Assembly: GCF_009917485.1 (NCBI RefSeq)
Contig: NZ_QZDT01000007.1
Span: 106,448 to 170,447, forward strand
Reading direction: 5' to 3'
Length of the DNA stretch: 64,000 nucleotides
Source of the DNA: Parablautia muri
Lineage (GTDB): Bacteria; Bacillota; Clostridia; Lachnospirales; Lachnospiraceae
Position 1 is the first letter of the stretch. The number at the start of each line of letters is the position of its first letter. Made by a program: the position numbers and the translations under genes. The notes under the pieces were generated by a model. It did not search any database. It was not told the origin of the DNA and worked only from the letters and a program-made list of their open reading frames with translations. Below, piece by piece: positions 35,735 to 44,543 of this stretch.

Positions 35735-36442
35735 ATGGAAACATATCATATTTTAATTGTGGAGGATGATAAGGAAATCAGGGAAGGAATTGAGATTTAT
35801 TTAAAAAACCAGGGATACATTGTATTTCAGGCCGCAGACGGAGTGGAGGGACTTGAAAAAATCAAACAGGAGGAGATACATCTTGCCATTGTGGATGTTA
35901 TGATGCCTAGAATGGACGGGATTACCATGATGATGAAGGTGCGGGAGTTAAGATACGAATTTCCGGTTATCATGCTCTCAGCCAAGTCTGAGGAAGTGGA
36001 TAAAATCATGGGATTGAATATGGGGGCGGATGATTATGTGACCAAGCCCTTTACCACCATGGAGCTGCTTGCCAGGGTCAACTCCCATTTGCGAAGGTAT
36101 GGGAAATTTTTGGAGGCGGTGGGGGAGAAAAGCCAGAATAAGAAGGTTCATGTGATTGGAGGACTGGAGTTAAATGAGGAGAGCGTGGAGGTCAGCGTGG
36201 ATGGCAGGCCCGTGAAACTAACGCCTCTTGAATTTAAAATTTTGATGCTGCTTATGAAAAATCCGGGCAGGGTATTTAGCGCCGAGGAAATCTATGAGAG
36301 GGTATGGAATGAGCAGGCAATCAATACGGATACTATTATGGTGCATATCAGGAAAATTCGGGAAAAGATAGAAATCAATCCGAAGGAACCAAAATACTTA
36401 AAGGTGGTGTGGGGCGTTGGATACAAAATCGAAAAGCAGTAA
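35735..36442 (+). CDS. OmpR/VanR-type response regulator
   Basis: About 235 residues. The receiver domain has acidic pair EDD near the N-terminus, phospho-acceptor Asp in IVDVMMPRMDG (about residue 53), the switch residue in MLSAKS and Lys in YVTKPF. The C-terminal winged helix (KLTPLEFKILMLLMKNPG; VHIRKIREKIE) binds DNA. ATG at 35735 is chosen because AAGGGAG lies just upstream. It overlaps the kinase gene by 26 bases, so the two are translated as a pair. Confidence 0.93.
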   Translation: METYHILIVEDDKEIREGIEIYLKNQGYIVFQAADGVEGLEKIKQEEIHLAIVDVMMPRMDGITMMMKVRELRYEFPVIMLSAKSEEVDKIMGLNMGADDYVTKPFTTMELLARVNSHLRRYGKFLEAVGEKSQNKKVHVIGGLELNEESVEVSVDGRPVKLTPLEFKILMLLMKNPGRVFSAEEIYERVWNEQAINTDTIMVHIRKIREKIEINPKEPKYLKVVWGVGYKIEKQ

Positions 36443-38744
36443 AAAATTTAGTTTTCTTGCAGCAGGGGTAGCGGTGATGCTGGCTGTGGCAGGGTTTATG
36501 GCTTGTTACCCTGTTTTTGAAAAACAGGCGGCTAATAATTATACGGCTCCTTCAAGAAGTGGAGAATTGCTGCAGTATTTTTATAGGGGTAACCTTGTCC
36601 TTTATAAAAATATGCTGGATAAGGTGCGGAAAGAGGAAGTTAGCTTTGCAGACTTGTATCTCAAAACGGAGGAAGAAAAATTTCCCGAGGAGGAAGAATT
36701 TTCAGGGGAGGAAGCCGGCGATATTTATGAGGTTTTGGGAGAAAGGACGATTGAGGAGTATAAGGATGCTTTGGCAAGAGCCGTAGACGCTATAATGGAA
36801 GAATGGGAAAGCCATGCTATGAATGTCATTTTCAAGAATATAGATTACTGTGTGGTGGACCATAAAACAGGGGAGATTATAAAAAATACGGGCAGAAGTA
36901 TTGAAGCCCTTTATAAAGATAAAAGCCGTGAGGACGAGGATGTACCTTACGTCTACTATGTGATGATGGCTTATGACGAAGCGGGAAATCTTAAAGATAT
37001 TTTCGTGAGAGATGAAAAACCTGACGAGCTTTTAAAAAACACGCAGAGCATTATGTCAGGTAAATGGCTTGCAAATTATTTGTCGGAGTATGGCTATCGT
37101 TACAATCTGGTGAATGCCAATACGGTTTACTTTAATGTGGGACAGGAAAAGCTGACTTACCGCATTGACGAAAGGCCTAGGGATATGACCTTTATTTATG
37201 CCTGCACGCAGCAGCAGAAGGACGACCTTATGGCCATATGGAAGGATGACAGCTTTTTGCGGACATACCGGAACGAAATGTGGTGGGCATACGTCCAGGC
37301 AGGTGCGGTAAATATATACCAGATTATCCTTGCCGTGCTTGCAATTACAGCTCTTTTCCTGAGTAGAATAAAGGGGTACTGCCTTCATCGGATGTCAGGA
37401 GCGCAGATGCACTTGGAGATCAGTCTGCCGGCGATAAGCTGTATGATCTGGGGATTGGAATTCTTAATCATGGAACTGGTATATTTCTCCAACAATGGAT
37501 TTTTTACAGGAATATTAGCCGAATATCTTGATTTTGTGACGGAAGAAAGTATGCTTATGCTGGGCGGATGCATCAATGTGTTTGCGCTTACGCTGATTTT
37601 TGGAGCCTGGTTTTATCTGATTACCACCTTTGGCGAGGTCTTTGATCTGGGGCTTAGGGAATTTATAAAGGAGCGCTCCTTGCTTATTCATATAATAGGT
37701 TGGTTGATTGGCAAAACCAGGAAAAAAGCAAATCAGTTCAAGGAAGAAGTTTTGCATGTGGATTTGGGAGGAGAGACAGAGGGAACTGTCAGAAAGCTGG
37801 TTTTGATCAATTTCCTGCTTCTGGCCGTAATGTGCGTGATGTGGATGTTCGGCTGGATTGTGCTGGTGATTTATACGGCAGTCCTTTATATTGGACTGAA
37901 AAAATATGTAAACAAAATACAGGAACAGTACGGAAAACTTCTTACGGCTGCCAGGTCTGTTGCAAACGGCAATTTGCAAACAAAGTTCGAGGATGACTGG
38001 GGGGTGTTTGAATCCTACAAGGAAGAACTTTCCAAAATCCAGAATGGCTTTAGGGCGGCGGTGGATGAGGAGGTAAAGAGCCAGAAAATGAAAACGGATC
38101 TGATTACAAATGTATCCCATGACCTGAAAACGCCCCTTACGGCTATCACCACATATATTGAGCTTTTAGGAGAAGAAAACATTACGCCAGAGCAAAGAAA
38201 GGAATACTTACAGGTACTTTCCAAAAAATCTGACCGGCTGAAATTTCTGATAGAGGATTTGTTTGAGGTGAGCAAGGCAAGCAGCGGAAATGTCACGCTC
38301 AATCCTGTGGACGTGGACATTTGTCATCTGATGCGGCAGGTTTATTTGGAATATGAAGACAAGGTGGAAGATGCGGATTTGTTTTTCCGGTTCCGGATGC
38401 CTGAGGAAAAAGTGATTTTGCAGCTTGACAGCCAGAAAACTTACCGTGTATTTGAGAATCTCTATGTGAATATCCTAAAATATGCAATGCCCCACACAAG
38501 GGTCTATGTCAGCGCCCAAAAAACAGAAGCGGGAATCCATATCGAATTAAAGAATATGTCCGCGGCGGAGCTTAACATTCCGCCCCAGGATCTGACAGAA
38601 CGGTTTGTGCGTGGGGACAGCTCCAGAAATACGGAAGGGAGCGGCCTTGGACTGGCGATTGCCAAATGCTTTGTAGAGCTGCAGGGAGGCGTGATGAAGG
38701 TGGAAATAGACGGGGATTTATTTAAAGTAGTGATAGACTGGTAA
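36417..38744 (+). CDS. Membrane sensor histidine kinase
   Basis: 775 residues, starting at TTG 36417 inside the regulator gene. An N-terminal helix (FLAAGVAVMLAVAGFMACYP) and an extracellular domain of about 270 residues are followed by several membrane helices (about 290-500). A HAMP-like linker leads to the phospho-acceptor helix with His in NVSHDLKTPLTAITTYIELL, then the ATP-binding domain with N box ENLYVNILKYAM and G box GSGLGLAIAKCF. The C-terminal half resembles VanS-type kinases. The large multi-helix sensor is unusual, and its signal is unknown. GTG at 36475 is a less likely start. Confidence 0.88.
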   Translation: MDTKSKSSKKFSFLAAGVAVMLAVAGFMACYPVFEKQAANNYTAPSRSGELLQYFYRGNLVLYKNMLDKVRKEEVSFADLYLKTEEEKFPEEEEFSGEEAGDIYEVLGERTIEEYKDALARAVDAIMEEWESHAMNVIFKNIDYCVVDHKTGEIIKNTGRSIEALYKDKSREDEDVPYVYYVMMAYDEAGNLKDIFVRDEKPDELLKNTQSIMSGKWLANYLSEYGYRYNLVNANTVYFNVGQEKLTYRIDERPRDMTFIYACTQQQKDDLMAIWKDDSFLRTYRNEMWWAYVQAGAVNIYQIILAVLAITALFLSRIKGYCLHRMSGAQMHLEISLPAISCMIWGLEFLIMELVYFSNNGFFTGILAEYLDFVTEESMLMLGGCINVFALTLIFGAWFYLITTFGEVFDLGLREFIKERSLLIHIIGWLIGKTRKKANQFKEEVLHVDLGGETEGTVRKLVLINFLLLAVMCVMWMFGWIVLVIYTAVLYIGLKKYVNKIQEQYGKLLTAARSVANGNLQTKFEDDWGVFESYKEELSKIQNGFRAAVDEEVKSQKMKTDLITNVSHDLKTPLTAITTYIELLGEENITPEQRKEYLQVLSKKSDRLKFLIEDLFEVSKASSGNVTLNPVDVDICHLMRQVYLEYEDKVEDADLFFRFRMPEEKVILQLDSQKTYRVFENLYVNILKYAMPHTRVYVSAQKTEAGIHIELKNMSAAELNIPPQDLTERFVRGDSSRNTEGSGLGLAIAKCFVELQGGVMKVEIDGDLFKVVIDW

Positions 38745-38800
38745 AATCGGGAATCTTGCCAAATAATGCGCTTGAAATGAGGGGAAAATTATTTGGCAGT

Positions 38801-38915
38801 AAAAATGATATACTTGAAAGGCGCCGGCTGCCGCGTGTTCCTCCGGGATAGACATAAAAGTGAACCGAGACACCGGCAATACGGTCTAAGCCGCACTCCT
38901 CCCGGAACCGACACC
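38801..38915 (-). ncRNA. Candidate orphan structured small RNA
   Basis: On the minus strand a consensus-like promoter (TTGCCC at 38950-38945, 17-base spacer, TATAAT at 38927-38922) points at a region with no open reading frame. A transcript starting at 38915 begins GGTGTCGG, which pairs with CCGGCGCC at 38827-38820. A second pairing (TTCCGGGA with TCCCGGA) stacks inside, giving a closed rod of about 95 bases, followed by a U-rich tail at 38805-38801. I could not match it to SRP, 6S, tmRNA or a known riboswitch. It is convergent to the kinase gene. Confidence 0.55.
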
Positions 38916-38921
38916 TGTTTT

Positions 38922-38950
38922 ATTATACAATAGGGTGGGGAGGGGGGCAA
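38922..38950 (-). promoter_or_regulatory. Promoter for candidate small RNA
   Basis: TTGCCC and perfect TATAAT on the minus strand with a 17-base spacer. The initiating G lies 6 bases after the -10 box and coincides with the 5' base of the predicted closing stem. Confidence 0.65.
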
Positions 38951-39230
38951 GGCCTCCACGAATTTTTAAAGTTGCCATTTCTTTCATTTTTTGCTAAAAT
39001 AACTTTGCATCAGGCGATGGAAATGAGAAATCTGTCTATATTTTCTATCATAATTCTATCAAGTATGTTTTATAATCAAATTGTCTGTTTCGGACAGTAA
39101 TTCCATTTAAAATAAATTATAGCTTATGTTTTTTTGAAAAGTATTTGCGGTAAAAAAAACGGCAGTACATTGCCTGAAATTTGCTTTTGACATATAATAT
39201 AGACAGTTTCTCAATATAGCTGGAAAAGGA

Positions 39231-39530
39231 TTGTCTAAAGAGGAGAAGCAGTGTATGGAATCAGTTTTGTATGCCTTTGCCTGTAAGTTCCTTAAGGAGA
39301 ATGAGCTTAGTGAGATTAAGGAGGTGTTTCGTATGACTGTGCTGGGTGAAATGATATGGCATGATGGAGAGAAGAAAGGAATTGAGAAAGGAATTGAAGC
39401 ATTGATTTTAGACAATCTGGAAGAAGGAATCCTGAAAGACAGAATTCTTTTAAAGCTGGCACGGCGGTTCGGATTAACACAGGAGCAAGCGGAGAGCTAC
39501 TTTGTGAGATTTGCAGGAAACAGGCAATAG
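39231..39530 (+). pseudogene. C-terminal fragment of Rpn/PD-(D/E)XK family protein
   Basis: A frame of about 92-99 codons (ATG at 39255, or TTG at 39231) whose middle reads VFRMTVLGEMIWHDGEKKG. This is the usual C-terminal end of Rpn-type nuclease/transposase proteins, followed by repeated EKGIE. The nuclease domain is absent, so it is a remnant. The low-GC gap from 38950 to 39230 contains nothing else I can identify. Confidence 0.6.
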
Positions 39531-39589
39531 GGCATGTTCAGTTGGATTTAATGCTACAAAGCAGTGACATGGAGGAATAGGCACGGAAG

Positions 39590-41437
39590 ATGAAATTTAA
39601 TTTGAATAAGCAACAGCTGTTAAAACAATATTTTGGGTATGATACCTTCCGGGAAGGGCAGGAGTATCTGATTGACAGTATTTTAGAGGGAAGGGACGTG
39701 CTTGGCATTATGCCTACCGGAGCAGGGAAATCCATATGCTATCAAATTCCGGCTCTTTTGATGGATGGAATTACGCTGGTGATTTCGCCGCTTATTTCGC
39801 TGATGAAAGATCAGGTAGAAGGTTTAAACCAGGCGGGGCTCCATGCGGCATATTTAAACAGCTCCCTCACCATGGGACAGTACAGGAAAGCCCTTGCTTA
39901 TGCGAAGGAGGGAAGATATCCTATTATTTATGTAGCGCCGGAGCGGCTTTTGACGGAGGAATTTTTAGATTTTGCATTGCATACATCCATTGTTATGGTG
40001 GCAGTGGATGAGGCCCACTGCGTTTCCCAGTGGGGCCAGGATTTCCGCCCAAGTTATTTAAAAATTACGGAGTTTATTGAAAAGCTTCCGGCGCGGCCGG
40101 TGGTGGCCGCTTTTACGGCCACGGCGACAAGGGAGGTAAAGGAGGATATCATTGATATTCTGCTACTCCAAAATCCGGCGCTTGTGACAACCGGGTTTGA
40201 CAGAAAGAATTTGTATTTTGGCGTAATGGCGCCTAAGAACCGGTATGGGACAGTGAAAAACTATCTTGAAAATCATCCTCAAAGCAGCGGAATTATTTAT
40301 TGCCTGACCAGAAAGGCGGTGGAGGAGGTCTGGGAAAAGCTTGTGCAGGACGGCTTTTGGGCGGCAAAGTATCATGCCGGGCTCAGCGACAGGGAGAGAA
40401 AGAATAGCCAGGAAGATTTTATTTACGACAGGAAACCTTTGATGGTAGCCACCAATGCCTTTGGCATGGGGATCGATAAATCGAATGTCCGATTTGTGCT
40501 TCATTATGGGATGCCCAAGAATTTAGAGTCTTATTATCAGGAGGCCGGGCGCGCAGGACGGGATGGAGAGCCGGCAGAGTGTATCTTACTGTACAGCGGG
40601 CAGGATGTGGTTACCAATCAGTTTTTCATTGAGAACAATCAGGATAATCAGGAATTGGATGAGATGGTAAGGCAGACCGTTATGGAGAGGGATCGGGAAA
40701 GACTTCGGAGGATGACTTTTTACTGTTTCACCAATGAGTGCCTGAGGGATTATATTTTAAGATATTTTGGAGAATATGGAGAGAATTATTGCTCAAACTG
40801 TTCAAATTGTTTGACACAGTTTGAAAAAGTGGAAGTGACGGACTGGGCGAAGGCCCTGATTGGATGTGTGAGAAGCACGCGTCAGCGTTATGGAGCGAGC
40901 GTGATTATTGATACGGTTCACGGGGCGTCTACAGCAAAAATCCGCAACTACCACATGAACGAAAACTTTTACTATGGAATGCTTTCAAAAGTGCCCACTT
41001 ATAAGCTGCACAAGGTGATGAATTATCTGTTATTGCATGAGTATCTGGCGGTAACAGATGATGCATATATGATTGTTAAACTCACAGAAAAATCAAGGTC
41101 GGTGCTTGAGGAAGACGAGCCTATTGTGATGAAGATGGCAAAGGATAAGGAGCCGGAGGTAAAAGTAAAATCAGGAAAAGCCAGGATTGAAAATGAAGCT
41201 GCAGACCGGAGTGTATTCGAGAAACTGCGCGCCCTGCGGATGGAGATTGCCCGGGAGGAAAAGGTACCTCCCTATATTGTGTTTTCGGATAAGACTTTAA
41301 CCTACATGAGCATCATTCAGCCCAAAACAAGGGAAGAAATGCTGACCGTCTCAGGAGTAGGTGAATATAAGGTGGAAAAATATGGGGAGCGGTTCCTGGA
41401 TTGCCTTAGGCAAATACAGACACTTCCGGAAGAATGA
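39590..41437 (+). CDS. recQ: ATP-dependent DNA helicase RecQ
   Basis: 615 residues with the full RecQ layout: motif 0 FGYDTFREGQ, Walker A GIMPTGAGKS, DEAH box VDEAHCVSQWG, motif III FTATAT, motif VI QEAGRAGRDG, zinc-binding Cys set (CFTNECLRDYILRYFGE, CSNCSNC), winged helix, and a C-terminal HRDC domain (about 530-610). It unwinds DNA 3' to 5' in recombination repair. An ATP-rich start is not needed: GGAGGAATAGGCACGGAAG precedes ATG 39590. The gene stands alone, with the Crp/Fnr gene 105 bases later. Confidence 0.96.
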   Translation: MKFNLNKQQLLKQYFGYDTFREGQEYLIDSILEGRDVLGIMPTGAGKSICYQIPALLMDGITLVISPLISLMKDQVEGLNQAGLHAAYLNSSLTMGQYRKALAYAKEGRYPIIYVAPERLLTEEFLDFALHTSIVMVAVDEAHCVSQWGQDFRPSYLKITEFIEKLPARPVVAAFTATATREVKEDIIDILLLQNPALVTTGFDRKNLYFGVMAPKNRYGTVKNYLENHPQSSGIIYCLTRKAVEEVWEKLVQDGFWAAKYHAGLSDRERKNSQEDFIYDRKPLMVATNAFGMGIDKSNVRFVLHYGMPKNLESYYQEAGRAGRDGEPAECILLYSGQDVVTNQFFIENNQDNQELDEMVRQTVMERDRERLRRMTFYCFTNECLRDYILRYFGEYGENYCSNCSNCLTQFEKVEVTDWAKALIGCVRSTRQRYGASVIIDTVHGASTAKIRNYHMNENFYYGMLSKVPTYKLHKVMNYLLLHEYLAVTDDAYMIVKLTEKSRSVLEEDEPIVMKMAKDKEPEVKVKSGKARIENEAADRSVFEKLRALRMEIAREEKVPPYIVFSDKTLTYMSIIQPKTREEMLTVSGVGEYKVEKYGERFLDCLRQIQTLPEE

Positions 41438-41542
41438 TTGGGTGACGGTTTAAAGGATTTTTGATGAAAAACAGGTGGACTTTGGAAAATATGTGCCTTA
41501 TGCAACCAGGATTTTATTTTATGTAGAAAGAAGTGATATAAA

Positions 41543-42214
41543 GTGGCGAATATTGAATCCTCAAAATTATTTCATTCCATTACGGAAAAAGAAACCGAGC
41601 GTATTTTAAAATGCTCCAAGTCCATTATGAAAAAATACCCTGCCGGTACTTATATTTTTGAGCAGGGAGGAATGCCTTCCAGATTGTTTTTACTTCTGGA
41701 AGGAGAGGTACAGATTTGTAAAGATTTTACTTCAGGCAAGAGGGATGTGCTGTATTTGGTGGAGGCCGGTAATGTGTTTGGGGAGATTTTTCTGTTTGGG
41801 GACAGAAAACATTATTGGTATGACGCGGTAGCAGTTACAGATGTGTCGGTGATGGAGATGCCATGGGATTTTTTTTATCATTTTTGCTCGAACGCATGTG
41901 ACCACCATAAACAGCTCACACAAAATATGCTGGAAATTTTATCTGAAAATAATTTTAATATTACGCGGAAACTGCATATTGTAAGCACTTCATCCCTGCG
42001 GGAGAGGCTTGCTATTTGGCTGATTGATTCTATGGATGAAGAATGCGTTGTGAAGCTAAACATGAACAGAGAGCAGTTAGCCGATTTTCTGGGAGTAGCA
42101 AGACCATCGCTGTCCAGAGAGCTTATGCGGATGCAGAAGGACGGTCTGATAGAGGTGGACAGGAGAAAAATCAGGATTTGCGACAAGGATGCGGTGGAAA
42201 TGCTGTATGGTTAG
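41543..42214 (+). CDS. Crp/Fnr family transcription regulator
   Basis: 223 residues. A cyclic-nucleotide-binding-like sensor domain (YPAGTYIFEQGGMPSRLFLLLEGEVQI; GNVFGEIFLFG) is followed by a dimer helix and a winged helix-turn-helix (MNREQLADFLGVARPSLSRELMRMQKDG). There is no N-terminal Cys cluster for an Fe-S centre, so it is not a classical Fnr. The start is GTG at 41543, after AGAAGTG. A GTAAC-TAAG-GTTAC palindrome 46 bases after its stop, before a glycyl-radical gene, is a candidate target. Confidence 0.88.
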   Translation: MANIESSKLFHSITEKETERILKCSKSIMKKYPAGTYIFEQGGMPSRLFLLLEGEVQICKDFTSGKRDVLYLVEAGNVFGEIFLFGDRKHYWYDAVAVTDVSVMEMPWDFFYHFCSNACDHHKQLTQNMLEILSENNFNITRKLHIVSTSSLRERLAIWLIDSMDEECVVKLNMNREQLADFLGVARPSLSRELMRMQKDGLIEVDRRKIRICDKDAVEMLYG

Positions 42215-42259
42215 CGTAGGAAGATTGTTTCTCTAAAAATACATAAAAATTTTAAAAGT

Positions 42260-42273
42260 GTAACTAAGGTTAC
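42260..42273 (+). promoter_or_regulatory. GTAAC-N4-GTTAC palindrome, candidate Crp/Fnr-family site
   Basis: A perfect 5-base inverted repeat with a 4-base spacer lies about 90 bases before the glycyl-radical gene and just after the Crp/Fnr gene. The geometry fits a helix-turn-helix dimer of the Crp/Fnr group (HcpR-like sites have this form, from memory). Confidence 0.45.
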
Positions 42274-42364
42274 GGATTTTTTCAGAAAAAAAACATATGA
42301 TAGAACCACAACAGATAAATAATATTGATAACCACAAAGCATATTGGGGAAAGGAGCAATTATT

Positions 42365-42607
42365 ATGGCAACAAACACAGCACAGGTTGATAATTTAGTA
42401 AATCTTTTGGATGGGTATGCAGGAAAAGGCGGTCATCATTTGAACGTCAATGTTTTAAACAGAGATATGCTTTTAGATGCACAGAAGCATCCCGAAAACT
42501 ATCCTCAGCTTACCATCCGCGTATCCGGCTATGCAGTAAACTTTATTAAGCTTACACCGGAGCAGCAGGCGGATGTTATTTCCAGAACATTCCATGAGGC
42601 TATGTAA
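42365..42607 (+). CDS. grcA: Stand-alone glycyl radical domain (GrcA/YfiD-like)
   Basis: An 80-residue protein that equals the last part of pyruvate formate-lyase. [18 protein letters not shown] is the PFL C-terminal region and RVSGYAVNF carries the glycyl radical Gly near residue 57; it ends SRTFHEAM. Such free-standing domains act as spare parts that bind to oxygen-damaged PFL and restore activity. AAAGGAG lies 9 bases before the ATG. It is flanked by a Crp/Fnr regulator and an oxalate/formate-type antiporter, which fits anaerobic formate metabolism. It is shorter than E. coli GrcA (127). Confidence 0.85.
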   Translation: MATNTAQVDNLVNLLDGYAGKGGHHLNVNVLNRDMLLDAQKHPENYPQLTIRVSGYAVNFIKLTPEQQADVISRTFHEAM

Positions 42608-42613
42608 GACGAA

Positions 42614-42650
42614 GTAACCGCTCAGGTTAGTGCTTTGCACTTGCTGCAAA
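42614..42650 (+). repeat. Dispersed GTAAC-CTCAG-GCTTTGCAC repeat
   Basis: GTAACCGCTCAGG, then GCTTTGCACTTGCTGCAAAG. Related copies are at 18815, 46955 and 51984. TTTGCACTTGCTGCAAA is itself a small hairpin. Confidence 0.6.
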
Positions 42651-42759
42651 GGGCTGCAGGGTTATACCAACCGCATCAGGGCAGCAGGAAGTTAAGGGGA
42701 ATCTTCCGGTTGAGTCTACACCGAGCCGTGCGGAATATGAATAAAGCGTAAAAAAGAAA

Positions 42760-42800
42760 CGCCGCATTTATGATGGATTCAATCATAAATGCGGCGCTAT
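42760..42800. terminator. Bidirectional intrinsic terminator
   Basis: A perfect 15-bp stem (42760-42774 with 42782-42796) containing GCCGCATTTATGAT lies between the convergent grcA and OFA genes. A-rich sequence lies on the left and a CTATTT tract on the right. Confidence 0.9.
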
Positions 42801-42831
42801 TTGTCAGGGTATATCAAACCTAAGTCACGCT

Positions 42832-44151
42832 TTATTTGCTCTTATCAGATTTCTTCCCAACCATTGTAAAGCATACAATACCGGCAATAATATAAAGAAC
42901 AATGGTCACATAAAGCACTGTCTGATAGCCGGTAGGATTTACCATAATAATCTCTGTGGATCCGTCAGCTAGAGGATGTGCCAGTTCTACTTCGGTTCCA
43001 AATTTATTTACGATAAAGGAAGCCATCTGGTTTCCGGTAAGACCTGCAAAGGCCCATGCGGAAAGGGTAATGCCATGGATTGCGCTGATATTTTGCATTC
43101 CATAATGATCGGAAAGCAAAGTGGGTACATTACTGAAACCGCCTCCGTATCCTGCGTTTACAACAAAAAGCAGAATCAGTACCAGAATCATCAGGAATGT
43201 ATTTTCGCCCATGTTGGTGATACCGCGTGTAAGGATAACCAGTCCGGTAGCTGCAATGGAAAGAACAAAAATGATTTTGTAAATGGTATTTCTGTCTTTA
43301 AAAGTATCAGCCCATGCGGAAAAGCCCAGACGGCCGCCGGCATTGAAAACAGCGGTGACGGAGGAAAGAATACCTACAATTCCAACCAGTCCGATACATT
43401 TAACAATCATTTTTTCCTGAGAGATCAAAGCAAGTCCGCAGGTGATATTCAAGTAAAACATAATCCAGATTCCAATGAAAGTGGTAGGCTTTGCCTTGAT
43501 GACATCGATTGCGCGGGCGCCTTTTTCGGTAGAAGCAGGTTCATGCCAGCCAGCCGGCTTAGCCAAAAGCAAATGGCCTACAAACATCATAGCAAAATAA
43601 ACAACTGCAAGAATCAGAAACATTTTATAAATACCGCCGTCTCCTAAAGAATCCAGCAGGGCTTGCATAATGGGACTTGCAATTGCTTTGGCTGCGCCAA
43701 AACCGGCTACCGCAAGTCCTGTTGCCAGACCTTTACGATCTTCAAACCAGAGCATCAGCGTTTTGACAGGGGAGAGGTAGCCTGTACCAAGACCTACACC
43801 CATAATAAAACCGTAGCAAACGTAAATACCAAGCAGTGCAACGATACTTCCGGGATGCGCCCCGCCGTACCAGATAAATAAACCTGTGCCTGCCATACCT
43901 GATGCAAAACAGATTGCCGCAATCAGGGATGATTTGTGGATATCCTTTTCCACGATGTTGCCCAAAAAAGCAGCTGACATACCGAGGAAGAAGATGGCAA
44001 AGCTGAATGCCCACTCGGTAGCGCTTTTGGAAAAGCCTATGTAATCAGCTATTTCCTGGCTAAAAATTGACCAGCAGTAAACGGTACCTATGCTGCAGTG
44101 AAGTAACAGTGCGGGGATTGCAGCTCTCACCCATTTGTTTTGACTTTTCAT
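42832..44151 (-). CDS. OFA-family major facilitator (oxalate/formate antiporter-like)
   Basis: About 439 residues with 12 membrane helices. The start reads KWVRAAIPALLLHCSIGTVYCWSIF, the OFA signature. ALLGIYVCYGFIMGVGLGTGYLSPVKTLMLWF carries the conserved loop near residue 120. OFA proteins exchange carboxylates such as oxalate, formate or lactate. The chosen start ATG 44151 gives MKSQNKW; upstream in-frame residues are not part of the family. It ends at the shared terminator with the glycyl-radical gene, and a formate link is plausible but not proven. Confidence 0.88.
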   Translation of the reverse strand: MKSQNKWVRAAIPALLLHCSIGTVYCWSIFSQEIADYIGFSKSATEWAFSFAIFFLGMSAAFLGNIVEKDIHKSSLIAAICFASGMAGTGLFIWYGGAHPGSIVALLGIYVCYGFIMGVGLGTGYLSPVKTLMLWFEDRKGLATGLAVAGFGAAKAIASPIMQALLDSLGDGGIYKMFLILAVVYFAMMFVGHLLLAKPAGWHEPASTEKGARAIDVIKAKPTTFIGIWIMFYLNITCGLALISQEKMIVKCIGLVGIVGILSSVTAVFNAGGRLGFSAWADTFKDRNTIYKIIFVLSIAATGLVILTRGITNMGENTFLMILVLILLFVVNAGYGGGFSNVPTLLSDHYGMQNISAIHGITLSAWAFAGLTGNQMASFIVNKFGTEVELAHPLADGSTEIIMVNPTGYQTVLYVTIVLYIIAGIVCFTMVGKKSDKSK

Positions 44152-44285
44152 GTTGTACTCACTTTCTTTCCTTATATATTTGTATTGGGTAGAACAATAA
44201 ATTCTATCTATAATATTATACATGAGACGATGTATTTTTCCAAGTGCAATTTCATTTTCTTTGTCCGATTATGGGCAAAGTTGTT

Positions 44286-44489
44286 ACTTTTCACAGGTCA
44301 GCCAGAGGACGCTTGGAAAAAACAAATATTTAGGCGTTACCGCGCTTTCGCTCTGTAAAAACGTAGCAGACGCTAGGTTCGAAAGAACCTCACCTAAGCC
44401 ATACGCATAAATGCGTGACGTTTTTCTAAGGGTTCCTTTTGAAATATTTGCCTTTTCCATGTTGTTCATTGGCTAACCTGTGAAAAGTA
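44286..44489. repeat. About 200-bp imperfect palindrome upstream of aspS leader
   Basis: Outer arms ACTTTTCACAGGTCAGCC (44286-44303) and GGCTAACCTGTGAAAAGT (44471-44488) pair almost fully. Inside, GGAAAAAACAAATATT pairs with AAATATTTGCCTTTTCC, and GTAAAAACGT with ACGTTTTTC. It has the size and form of a small inverted-repeat element, but no target duplication is obvious. It separates the divergent OFA gene and the aspS leader. Confidence 0.7.
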
Positions 44490-44508
44490 AGTTGACGAAA
44501 ATTAATAA

Positions 44509-44537
44509 TTGACAAATGCAATATTCTACTTTATTAT
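44509..44537 (+). promoter_or_regulatory. Promoter for T-box aspS transcript
   Basis: Perfect TTGACA at 44509-44514 and TATTAT at 44532-44537 with a 17-base spacer. The leader would start near 44544. Confidence 0.8.
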
Positions 44538-44543
44538 AACAAA

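Noticed and set aside
38801..38915. Small SRP RNA (ffs)
   Set aside because: The conserved SRP apical loop and the symmetric/asymmetric internal loops bound by Ffh are not seen.
42976..43647. A 223-codon plus-strand frame inside the OFA transporter gene
   Set aside because: Antisense to the 12-helix transporter; low-complexity Lys/Asn/Gly composition and no membrane or domain pattern.
44379..44392. GGTTCGAAAGAACC, resembling a tRNA T-arm
   Set aside because: No acceptor stem, anticodon arm or CCA-side pairing around it; it is an inner hairpin of the 200-bp palindrome.
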